Shown here one piece after another: positions 14,765 to 21,945 of a stretch of DNA of 21,945 nt. Each line of letters starts with the position of its first letter. Positions within the stretch are counted from its first letter, which is position 1. The notes beneath the pieces were generated by a model that saw only the letters and a list, made by a program, of their open reading frames with translations, did no database searches and was not told where the DNA came from. The translations under genes and the position numbers were made by a program. The DNA comes from Chromatiales bacterium (GTDB lineage: Bacteria; Pseudomonadota; Gammaproteobacteria; UBA6429; Thiohalophilaceae), in NCBI GenBank assembly GCA_027001895.1, contig JALTLP010000110.1, positions 1 to 21,945 on the forward strand. Direction: 5' to 3'.

Positions 14765-15724
14765 ATGAACACCCCCCTTTTAATAAGTATAGAACATTTA
14801 ACCCGGCATTATGGTGAGCTGACAGCCGTAAATGCGGTTAGTTTTGACCTTAAGCGTGGTGAGGTTCTCGGCTTTCTTGGGCCGAATGGCGCCGGCAAGT
14901 CCACCACTATGCAAATGATTACCGGCAACCTTGCACCATCGGCGGGCAAAATAAGTATTAGCGGTATCGATTTACTCGACCAACCCAAACTCGCTAAAGC
15001 GGAAATTGGCTACCTGCCCGAGCAACCGCCCATATATAAGGAATTGACTGCCGACGAATACCTGCGCTTTTGTGCAAAAATAAATGGCATCCAGCGTACG
15101 GCTCAGGCCAGTGCAGTTGATAAAGTAGTAGAACGCTGCGGGCTCGGTGATGTTCGCAGCCGACTTATTTCTAACTTGTCCAAAGGCTATCAGCAAAGAG
15201 TCGGCATTGCCCAGGCTATTATTCATACGCCATCCATTGTTATACTCGATGAACCCACCGTTGGATTAGATCCAATCCAGATACGGGAAATCCGTAAACT
15301 GATACGCGAACTGGGTAAAGAACATAGTGTTATTCTTTCAACCCATATTCTTCCCGAAGTACAGATGACCTGTGACCGGGTACAAATTATTAATAAGGGA
15401 CAGCTTGTATACAGCGATTCTATCGACAGCCTTAACCAGTCGATGCAGGCAACCACTCTGCTGGTTCAGTTTGAAAACCCGCCAGCGGATGAAGCACTTG
15501 CTGCAATAGAAAATGTTAAGCAGGTTGACCGCCTTGCCGACAATCGCTTTAGAATTAACTTTACAACAAGCCCGGCCAAACAAATTGCCATAGAAGCCGT
15601 AAATAATAACTGGGGGCTACTCGAACTTAGCCCTGAGCAGAAAACACTTGAACAAATTTTTGTTGAAATTACTTCATCCGAACATAATATTGAGCAACAA
15701 ACGGAAGCGGAGGATGCCGCATGA
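14765..15724 (+). CDS. ABC transporter ATP-binding protein, GldA-type
   Basis: A 319-residue ABC ATPase that would drive the permease encoded by the next gene. The Walker A is GPNGAGKST (39-47). The signature loop is LSKGYQQRVG (138-147), with the Lys-Gly-Tyr variant common in GldA/CcmA-type ATPases. The Walker B is IVILDEP (158-164, catalytic Glu163) and the H-loop is STHI. A C-terminal extension of about 90 residues follows the ATPase core. It is the first gene of a four-gene cluster (ATPase, permease, GldG-like, DUF4340), and its TGA overlaps the permease ATG by 4 nt (ATGA). No clear Shine-Dalgarno is seen, but the leader is purine-rich (AAAAAGATCAAAAAGAAAA). The GldA label reflects family resemblance only; gliding motility is not implied. 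Confidence 0.93.
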   Translation: MNTPLLISIEHLTRHYGELTAVNAVSFDLKRGEVLGFLGPNGAGKSTTMQMITGNLAPSAGKISISGIDLLDQPKLAKAEIGYLPEQPPIYKELTADEYLRFCAKINGIQRTAQASAVDKVVERCGLGDVRSRLISNLSKGYQQRVGIAQAIIHTPSIVILDEPTVGLDPIQIREIRKLIRELGKEHSVILSTHILPEVQMTCDRVQIINKGQLVYSDSIDSLNQSMQATTLLVQFENPPADEALAAIENVKQVDRLADNRFRINFTTSPAKQIAIEAVNNNWGLLELSPEQKTLEQIFVEITSSEHNIEQQTEAEDAA

Positions 15725-16482
15725 ATATTTTTACCATTGCAGCCCGTGAACTGCGTAGTTTATTTTTATCGCCACTGGCCTGGTCTGTACTGGGTGTCGT
15801 GCAGTTTATTTTTGCCTATATCTTTCTTGCCCAGCTCAATACTTTTATCCAGGTACAACCACAGCTTGCCAATCTGGAAAATGCACCCGGAGCAACCGAG
15901 CTTATCGCCACCCCGTTATTTGCAACTTCAGCAATTATTTTTATGCTGGTTATTCCTTTAATTACCATGCGCGTCATTGCCGGTGAGCGCGCCAACAACA
16001 GCCTGACATTATTATTTTCCGCACCACTGTCTATGACCGAAATTATTCTTGGCAAGTTTTTCGGAGTGCTCGGTTTTTTAATCTGCATGGCTGTCTTACT
16101 TGCTGCCATGCCTCTGTCACTTGGCTTTAGCGGCACACTCGACTACGGTTTATTATTTTCTGCCTGGTTAGGGCTTTTGTTGCTGGTTGCAAGCTTTACT
16201 GCCATCGGCGTATATATGTCCAGCCTGACTCAACAACCTGTCGTTGCCGCCATCAGTACTTTTGGTATCCTGCTCATGTTATGGATACTCGACTGGTCAA
16301 GCGATAAAGTCAGTGACCCAAATGCTACCGGGGCACTGGAATACCTGTCGATATTACGACACTTTGAAGCAATGGCGAAAGGCCTGTTCAGCTCGGCTGA
16401 CCTGATGTATTTCATTATTATCTCGGCCAGCTTCCTGATACTTTCAATTCGCCGGCTCGATGGCGACCGACTGCAACGATAG
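15721..16482 (+). CDS. ABC-2 type permease, GldF-type
   Basis: A 253-residue integral membrane protein with about six hydrophobic helices. The family-typical start is NIFTIAARELRSLFLSPLAW. A periplasmic-type loop after the first helix (about residues 40-65) is followed by IMLVIPLITMRVIAGERANN, which contains the Arg/Glu-rich coupling region seen in GldF-like and NosY-like ABC-2 permeases. It shares a 4-nt ATGA overlap with the ATPase gene, so the two are translationally coupled. The substrate is unknown. Confidence 0.9.
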   Translation: MNIFTIAARELRSLFLSPLAWSVLGVVQFIFAYIFLAQLNTFIQVQPQLANLENAPGATELIATPLFATSAIIFMLVIPLITMRVIAGERANNSLTLLFSAPLSMTEIILGKFFGVLGFLICMAVLLAAMPLSLGFSGTLDYGLLFSAWLGLLLLVASFTAIGVYMSSLTQQPVVAAISTFGILLMLWILDWSSDKVSDPNATGALEYLSILRHFEAMAKGLFSSADLMYFIIISASFLILSIRRLDGDRLQR

Positions 16483-16523
16483 CCAGGTATAAATAACCAG
16501 ATCCAGATAACCCGGGTTTTAAA

Positions 16524-17894
16524 ATGGAAATAACAAAAACAAATCGTCGTAACCTGAAACTTCAGAACATAACCTTTATCGTATTGTTTATTATTGCAAT
16601 GGTATTGCTTGCCTGGCTAACCAGTAAATATAAAATTGAATCCGACTGGACAGCCAGCCAACGCAATACCTTGTCACCGGCCAGTATTGAACTGTTAAAA
16701 AAAATAGATAAAGACATCAGCATCACTGCCTTTGCCCGTGAAGCCGATGTTTCACAACAACGGACTCTTATTAAAGATCTTGTTGGTAAATACCAGAAAC
16801 ATACCGATAAAATAGAACTCGCCTTTATTAACCCGGAACTTGACCCGGCAACAACCCGCAAGCTAGGCATACGCACCGAGGGCGAAATGATCATTTCACT
16901 GGGAGATCGGTCAGAACACCTTACCTCGCTAAAAGAAGAAGACCTGACCAATACCCTGCAACGTCTTATACGCAGCGAAGATCATGTTATCTATTTTCTG
17001 ACAGGCCACGGTGAACGAAACCCGAACGGCAAAGCAAACCATGACTACCTGTTATTTACCACCAATCTTAAAAACAAGGGTATACAGTTTGCTACCTTAA
17101 ACCTGGCTGAAACCCCACAAATACCGAAAGATGCAAAAACACTTGTTATTGCAGAACCACGTGTTGACTACTTACCCGGTGAAGTCAAATTGATACAGGC
17201 GTTTATTAGCCACGGTGGCAACCTGTTATGGCTACACGAACCCGGCAAAATGTTTAACCTTGAACCGCTCACACAACAACTCAATATAGAATTTATTAAA
17301 GGTGTTATTGTCGATCCGACAACCCAGATGCTTGGCATACCAGCCACTTCTGCACTGGCTGAAAGTTACGGACAACATGCCATTGTGCAGAACTTTAAGC
17401 TTGGAACCGTTTACCCTCACAGTGGTGGACTGCGGATTCGCGACAACAAAAATAGCCACTGGAAAATCCAGCCACTAATAAAAACCACCAATAATAGCTG
17501 GCTGGAAGCCGGCAAGTTACAGGGTGAAGTAGAATTTAATGCGGCTATAGATACCCTTGGGCCGATAAACATTGCAATGGTACTGGAAAATAATAAACAG
17601 ACAACTGACAAGGGAAAATCAAAAACTCAGCGCATCGTGGTTATCGCTGATAGTGATTTTATTTCCAACCAGTACCTCGGTAATCTTGGTAACAAGGATA
17701 TGGGATTACGAATTTTTAACTGGTTAAGCAACGACGATAAACTGATAAGCATACCCGCCAGCACCGCACCTGATACCCAGTTACAAATCGACGCAACACT
17801 CTGGGCTGTTATCGGTTTATTCTTCCTTGCCGGCTTACCCATTATCTTTGTTGCCAGTGGCATTATTATCTGGCAAAAACGCCGTAAAAAATAA
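16524..17894 (+). CDS. GldG-like ABC transporter auxiliary protein
   Basis: A 456-residue membrane-anchored protein with one helix near the N-terminus (about 14-32), a large periplasmic domain and a C-terminal helix (about 430-450) ending in QKRRKK. It resembles the GldG family (ABC-type auxiliary, substrate-binding-like). The region YFLTGHGERNPN followed by NHDYLLFTTNLKNKGIQFAT is typical of these proteins. It lies 41 nt after the permease, with no strong Shine-Dalgarno. In the Bacteroidetes gliding system GldG works with GldA and GldF. Here the same set is followed by a DUF4340 protein, a combination also known from proteobacteria with undefined cargo. Confidence 0.88.
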   Translation: MEITKTNRRNLKLQNITFIVLFIIAMVLLAWLTSKYKIESDWTASQRNTLSPASIELLKKIDKDISITAFAREADVSQQRTLIKDLVGKYQKHTDKIELAFINPELDPATTRKLGIRTEGEMIISLGDRSEHLTSLKEEDLTNTLQRLIRSEDHVIYFLTGHGERNPNGKANHDYLLFTTNLKNKGIQFATLNLAETPQIPKDAKTLVIAEPRVDYLPGEVKLIQAFISHGGNLLWLHEPGKMFNLEPLTQQLNIEFIKGVIVDPTTQMLGIPATSALAESYGQHAIVQNFKLGTVYPHSGGLRIRDNKNSHWKIQPLIKTTNNSWLEAGKLQGEVEFNAAIDTLGPINIAMVLENNKQTTDKGKSKTQRIVVIADSDFISNQYLGNLGNKDMGLRIFNWLSNDDKLISIPASTAPDTQLQIDATLWAVIGLFFLAGLPIIFVASGIIIWQKRRKK

Positions 17895-17926
17895 CCTGCT
17901 TTATTTAAAAACATGGCTAATGTTAA

Positions 17927-18829
17927 ATGAATAAAAGAAATACCCTGAACCTTGCGTTATTGTTATTTATTGTTATAGCGGCAACCGCTGCCTATCTGGA
18001 TTCTACCCGCGACGAAACTAAAGAAAAGCCAGCCATTACCAGCCTGAAACAGACTGATATAAAAAACATTACGGTTAAACGTAGTGAGCGCCCGGAAATA
18101 TATCTGGAAAAACAGCATGGCAAGTGGCGTTTGATCAAACCCTATAAAGCAGCCACAAACCAGTTCAGAATGGATACCCTGTTGCGTCTGGTTGAAACCC
18201 TTCCACAATCAAGTTACCTGTTACAAAATCCACAAAACTATGGCCTCGATAAGCCAAAACTTGAAGTAAGCTTTAACAAGGGAATGGCTAATGCTGTTAC
18301 GATTCGTTTTGGTGATTCAGAACCCATTAAATTGCGCCGCTATGTAGCTGTTAATAACAGGCTTTACATAACCAACGATACCTTTTTTTATGCATTAAAC
18401 AGCGTAGCAACAGATTATATAAGCCATAAGTTACTACCCGAAGAATTTAAAATTACCCGACTTGAATTACCCGACCTGGTAATCAAGTCAAACCAGGGAA
18501 ACTGGAGTATTAATCCTGAACCTGAAAACTACAGTGTCGATGATATAAATGAGCTTTTAAGCGAATGGCAGAATGCGCAGGCAATTGATATTAAGCCTCT
18601 CGATACCAAACTGACTATTAACAAACAAGCCACTATAAAAATTACGGGGAACCAGGCCACCCGCCTGACTTTTTATATTTTAAAAAATAAAAAGGGATTT
18701 ATTCTTGCCGATAAACTAAAAGGTTTACAATACAGCTTTCCAGAAGAAAAGGCAGAACAGCTTTTAAAACTTCCGACCGTCGCGCCAGTTGAACATGATG
18801 CTGAACAACCTGATAAAAAAAATAATTAA
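17927..18829 (+). CDS. DUF4340 protein associated with the GldAFG-type transporter
   Basis: A 300-residue protein with one N-terminal membrane helix (about residues 7-23) and a mostly beta extracytoplasmic part. The pattern LKQTDIKNITVKRSERPEIY and LEKQHGKWRLIKPYKAATNQ (the latter with its W-x-L-x-x-P strand) is characteristic of DUF4340. Related repeats appear later (LELPDLVIKSNQGNWSINP). Such genes normally follow gldG-like genes, as here (32-nt gap), so the protein is probably a periplasmic-side partner of the transporter. The molecular role is not established. Confidence 0.85.
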   Translation: MNKRNTLNLALLLFIVIAATAAYLDSTRDETKEKPAITSLKQTDIKNITVKRSERPEIYLEKQHGKWRLIKPYKAATNQFRMDTLLRLVETLPQSSYLLQNPQNYGLDKPKLEVSFNKGMANAVTIRFGDSEPIKLRRYVAVNNRLYITNDTFFYALNSVATDYISHKLLPEEFKITRLELPDLVIKSNQGNWSINPEPENYSVDDINELLSEWQNAQAIDIKPLDTKLTINKQATIKITGNQATRLTFYILKNKKGFILADKLKGLQYSFPEEKAEQLLKLPTVAPVEHDAEQPDKKNN

Positions 18830-18848
18830 TGCGCTGTAAAAACTACTG

Positions 18849-19664
18849 ATGCCTGAATTACCTGAAGTTGAAACCACCTGTAACGGTATTACACCCCACC
18901 TGCTCAATAAAACCATTGCAAGAGTTATAATAAGGCAATCAAAACTACGTTGGCCAATCCCTGCTGCCATTAAAAAATCGCTTATTGATAAAAAAATTAT
19001 TTCGATTAAACGTCGTGCAAAATATATTCTGATTGAAGCTGAAAATGGCACTTTAATACTGCATCTGGGTATGTCAGGCAGCTTAAGGATAGTAAAAGCC
19101 GATACAGCTCACGACAAACATGACCATTTTGACCTCGTTCTTAAAGATGGTAACTGTTTACGCCTGCATGATCCGCGTCGCTTTGGGGCGGTACTCTGGA
19201 CAACAAAACCGGTATCTGAACATAAATTATTGTCAAAACTCGGCCCGGAACCTTTAACCGATGATTTTAATACCGAACTTCTATACAAGCTGTCACGCAA
19301 ACGCAGTGTAAATATAAAGCAGTTTATAATGAACGCCCATATTGTTGTGGGTGTTGGTAATATTTATGCAAGTGAAGCATTATTTCTGGCCGGAATACAC
19401 CCACGTAAAGCGGCCGGTAAAGTCAGCCTTGCAGCGTATAAAAAACTGGTCGACTCAATAAAACAGGTTTTATCTGCTGCAATTAAACAGGGCGGAACAA
19501 CTTTAAAAGACTTTACCCAAAGTGATGGAAAACCAGGGTACTTCCAGCAACAACTTAATGTCTACGCTAAAAAAGGCGAGCCCTGCCCGGCTTGCAAAAA
19601 AGCAATCCGTCATTGTGTACTTGGACAACGCGCAACATACTATTGTACTCAATGCCAAAAATAG
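18849..19664 (+). CDS. mutM: Formamidopyrimidine-DNA glycosylase (Fpg)
   Basis: A base-excision repair enzyme that removes 8-oxoguanine and formamidopyrimidines and cuts the DNA backbone. The 271 residues match the family. The catalytic N-terminal Pro2 and Glu3 lie in MPELPEVETT, and Lys58 in RRAKYILIE is the second essential base. GVGNIYASEALFLAGIHP is the helix-two-turn-helix block. The C-terminal zinc finger has Cys246, Cys249, Cys266 and Cys269, with Arg261 in GQRATYYC. All key residues are intact. It starts 19 nt after the DUF4340 gene, so it may be the last gene of that transcript. No obvious Shine-Dalgarno is seen. Confidence 0.97.
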   Translation: MPELPEVETTCNGITPHLLNKTIARVIIRQSKLRWPIPAAIKKSLIDKKIISIKRRAKYILIEAENGTLILHLGMSGSLRIVKADTAHDKHDHFDLVLKDGNCLRLHDPRRFGAVLWTTKPVSEHKLLSKLGPEPLTDDFNTELLYKLSRKRSVNIKQFIMNAHIVVGVGNIYASEALFLAGIHPRKAAGKVSLAAYKKLVDSIKQVLSAAIKQGGTTLKDFTQSDGKPGYFQQQLNVYAKKGEPCPACKKAIRHCVLGQRATYYCTQCQK

Positions 19665-19725
19665 TAGCGTTATTAAGCGTAAAAACTTTTATTTATTTGT
19701 TCTGTTGATATAAAGTGAGGGAACC

Positions 19726-20472
19726 ATGCAAAACCAGACGAATAAAAAACCACTGTATAAACCCGCGGCTATCGGTTTTGCCCTGATTATACTTGCTATA
19801 CTGATTGCCATATCGGGAGCACTCGGCAGCCGTATCGGCTGGTGGAATTATAATATTGCCGTGGTTATCCTTAAATGGGCAGCCTATGGCGGTATTGCAG
19901 CATCTGTACTTTGCCTCTCCGGGCTGGTAGCAGCGCGTCCCGGCGGTAAACGGCGTGGCTTTTTATACAGCCTGCTCGGTTTAGCTGTGATACTCCCCAT
20001 GCTGCTATTCTTGCAGTACTGGAAACAGGCAAAACTAACTTCGGCGCCTATCTCTGACATTACAACCAATACCGAATCACCACCATCATTCTGGTATGCT
20101 CCTAATGATCGTAACTATGGCGGTTTTGAAATTGAAACCCTGCAAAACGAATTTTATCCTGATATCAAACCTTTAATCCTGCCCGTTACTACAAATAAAG
20201 CTTTTGATTTAATCGTTGAAGTAATTAAAGACAAAGGCTGGCAACTGTGGGATCCGGATCGAGCTGAACTGCATATAGAAGCAACCGCAACAACCTTCTG
20301 GTTTGGGTTCCGAGACGATGTCGTTTTCCATATTACCCCGGCAGGAAAAAATGCCAGTCGTATTGATATGCGTTCAACCTCACGCGCCACCGGTGGCGAT
20401 GGTGGAACCAATGCCAGAAGAATCCGGGACTTTTTCAAGGCACTTAAAAGTAAAGCCGGAATTACTGAATAA
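19726..20472 (+). CDS. DUF1499 membrane protein
   Basis: A 248-residue protein with three hydrophobic helices (about 13-33, 42-65, 74-95) followed by a soluble DUF1499-type domain. The domain start ISDITTNTESPPSFW is the family hallmark, and it continues with WQLWDPDRAELHIEATATT and RIDMRSTSRATGGDGGTNA. No biochemical function is known for DUF1499. The start is well defined by GAGGG 6-10 nt before the ATG. It lies 61 nt after mutM on the same strand. Its last 11 nt overlap the 3' end of the convergent ggt gene. Confidence 0.85.
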   Translation: MQNQTNKKPLYKPAAIGFALIILAILIAISGALGSRIGWWNYNIAVVILKWAAYGGIAASVLCLSGLVAARPGGKRRGFLYSLLGLAVILPMLLFLQYWKQAKLTSAPISDITTNTESPPSFWYAPNDRNYGGFEIETLQNEFYPDIKPLILPVTTNKAFDLIVEVIKDKGWQLWDPDRAELHIEATATTFWFGFRDDVVFHITPAGKNASRIDMRSTSRATGGDGGTNARRIRDFFKALKSKAGITE

Positions 20473-21945
20473 TAACAGCGGCTCCTTCACCACGTGGATC
20501 ACTCGCTGCAGAAAATTTATTATCTTTGTAAACAATAATCTGCATATTGCCATAACGCCCGGACAAGTTTTTAAACTGGTGTCCTTTAAGGCTCATTTCA
20601 GCACGTATAGCATCCGTTATCGCAGCCGGTTCAAGCTGTATACTATCCGGCAGATATTGATGATGGTAACGAGGTTGGGCAACAATTTGTTTGGCCGTTT
20701 TGTTTTCGATAAAGCCTAAAATTCCATGCAGTACCATGGTAATAATGCGACTGCCACCGGGTGTACCAATAACAGCATAATCACTGGTATTTATATTTTC
20801 GACTATCGTCGGTGACATGCTCGACAGCATACGCTTGCCGGGTTGTATTGCATTGTTTTCATTGCCCACCAGACCATATACATTTGGCACGCCGGGCTTG
20901 GAGGAAAAATCATCCATTTCGTCATTTAATAACACACCGGTTCCCGGCGGCATAAAGCAGGAACCAAACGGGTAGTTAATGCTTAAGGTGGCTGAGACTT
21001 TATTGCCCTCTTTATCAACAACAGAAAAATGCGTGGTATGTTGACCTTGTGGTGTCGGTGATGCGGGTTTTAACGATGAGCTTGGTGTTGCGTTTTTAAG
21101 TGAAATAGTTTTTGCAAGAACTTTTGCATAAGTTTTACTGGTTAATTTATTGACAGGAATGGAAACAAAATCCGGATCACCTAAAAATTCTGCACGGTCA
21201 CGATAGGCTCGCCGCATAGCCTCAACCATCAGATGCATACGTTGTGAAGGCGTTAATGTATCGAGCTTGTATTGTTCTAAAATATTTAACATGCTGGCCA
21301 GAGCAATGCCGCCCGATGAAGGCGGTGCGGCGGATATAACTTTAAAATTTTTATACTGGCCAATAATTGGCTGGCGTTCTTTAACCTGATACGTAGCTAA
21401 ATCTTTCAACTGCCAGATACCATTGGCAGCCTGCGTGCCTTTTACCAATGCATTTGCAACATGACCCTTATAAAAGCCATTATGTCCATCTGCAGCTATC
21501 GCCTCTAGTGTTTTTGCCAGATCATTTTGTTTTATGTAATGCCCCAGATGCGGAATATTATTACGATATAAAAATACTTTTGCAGCAGCCGGTGATTTAC
21601 GCAGGGCTTTTAAACGAAAACTTGCCATACGCCTAAATGCGGGTGTTACTTTAAAACCTTGCCTTGCTGCCTGAATAGCCGGGGCAAGCGATTGACTCAA
21701 TGGCAGTCTGCCATAGTTTTTTGCAATATAAACAAGTGCTGCCGGTTCGCCCGGAATGCCCGCTGCAAGTGCGCCATTAATCGACAACCCTTTAACAACA
21801 TTACCCTGTTTATCCAGGTACATATTTTTACTGGCGGCTAACGGCGCAACCTCCCGGCCATCGACCATTATACTTTTTTTAGTTTTGCCATCCTGCAATA
21901 ACCAGAAGCCACCGCCGCCAATACCGGAACTAAACGGTTCAACAA
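20462..21945 (-). CDS. ggt: Gamma-glutamyltransferase (N-terminus beyond right edge)
   Basis: GGT cleaves the gamma-glutamyl bond of glutathione in the periplasm, transferring glutamate to water or amino acids. It is a self-processing Ntn-hydrolase. The frame is open to the right edge, and the preserved part begins VEPFSSGIGGGGFWLLQDGK, so only the signal peptide and about the first 80 residues are missing. The TTG at 21898 is not the true start. The processing site and catalytic Thr lie in QHTTHFSVVDKEGN. SSMSPTI and GTPGGSRIIT are the oxyanion and gamma-glutamyl binding blocks, and NDEMDDFSSKPGVPNVYGLV is also typical. The protein ends ASDPRGEGAAVIIQ. It converges with the DUF1499 gene, with an 11-nt overlap. 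Together with gshB it implies glutathione turnover. Confidence 0.95.
   Translation of the reverse strand, partial: VEPFSSGIGGGGFWLLQDGKTKKSIMVDGREVAPLAASKNMYLDKQGNVVKGLSINGALAAGIPGEPAALVYIAKNYGRLPLSQSLAPAIQAARQGFKVTPAFRRMASFRLKALRKSPAAAKVFLYRNNIPHLGHYIKQNDLAKTLEAIAADGHNGFYKGHVANALVKGTQAANGIWQLKDLATYQVKERQPIIGQYKNFKVISAAPPSSGGIALASMLNILEQYKLDTLTPSQRMHLMVEAMRRAYRDRAEFLGDPDFVSIPVNKLTSKTYAKVLAKTISLKNATPSSSLKPASPTPQGQHTTHFSVVDKEGNKVSATLSINYPFGSCFMPPGTGVLLNDEMDDFSSKPGVPNVYGLVGNENNAIQPGKRMLSSMSPTIVENINTSDYAVIGTPGGSRIITMVLHGILGFIENKTAKQIVAQPRYHHQYLPDSIQLEPAAITDAIRAEMSLKGHQFKNLSGRYGNMQIIVYKDNKFSAASDPRGEGAAVIIQ

Noticed and set aside
14765..17894. Calling these genes gliding motility genes
   Set aside because: Only family resemblance to GldA, GldF and GldG is visible. 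No other gliding components are present, and the host looks like a piliated proteobacterium.
21896..21898. TTG as the start of ggt
   Set aside because: The frame continues to the window edge and encodes the conserved GGT segment before it, so the gene is simply cut by the window.
1..21945. CRISPR arrays, tRNA or rRNA genes, insertion sequences
   Set aside because: No regularly spaced repeats, transposase frames or RNA-gene sequences were seen on reading through the window. This was by eye only.

Overview
The window reads as chromosomal DNA of a gammaproteobacterium that I cannot name further. The best evidence is the divergent arrangement of glutathione synthetase (gshB) and a type IV pilus chemosensory operon in the order pilG-pilH-pilI-pilJ-pilK-chpA. 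This is the arrangement known from Pseudomonas aeruginosa, and the PilG, PilJ and ChpA sequences resemble those proteins closely. Base composition is moderate (about 48% GC in a spot count in apbE), dropping to about 28-30% in spots of an accessory island at 9.1-10.9 kb.

Left part (1-5791, minus strand): six Pil-Chp genes that relay surface or chemical signals to twitching motility and cAMP. These are two single-domain response regulators (PilG, PilH), a CheW-like adaptor (PilI), the receptor (PilJ), a CheR-type methyltransferase (PilK) and the N-terminal 446 codons of the giant histidine kinase ChpA, which runs off the left edge. A 394-bp divergent region (5792-6185) separates them from gshB. 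After gshB comes a lipoprotein-type ApbE flavin transferase.

Middle part (8367-10917): the most unusual region. A protein with an N-terminal LysM domain and a C-terminal glycine-rich hydrophobic hairpin overlaps a two-helix membrane protein by 10 nt. Directly downstream lies a second copy of only the toxin-like C-terminus, with no credible start codon, overlapping a second, diverged copy of the membrane protein by exactly 10 nt. This is the layout of a polymorphic toxin with its immunity gene followed by an orphan toxin-tip/immunity cassette. A roughly 31-bp near-identical block at the module boundary could allow tip exchange. I infer a membrane-acting antibacterial toxin system. No secretion apparatus is present in the window. 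A small exported protein of unknown role and a DUF302-like exported protein follow.

Right part: a lone HyuA-type hydantoinase/oxoprolinase subunit and a globin-coupled diguanylate cyclase on the minus strand. Divergent from these is a GldA-GldF-GldG-DUF4340-type ABC transporter cluster followed by mutM and a DUF1499 membrane protein. Convergent to this, and overlapping it tail to tail, is a gamma-glutamyltransferase gene that runs off the right edge. Three genes touch glutathione metabolism (gshB, the oxoprolinase-like gene, ggt), but they lie on separate transcripts. A perfect 8-bp inverted repeat sits in the promoter region between the cyclase and the ABC operon.
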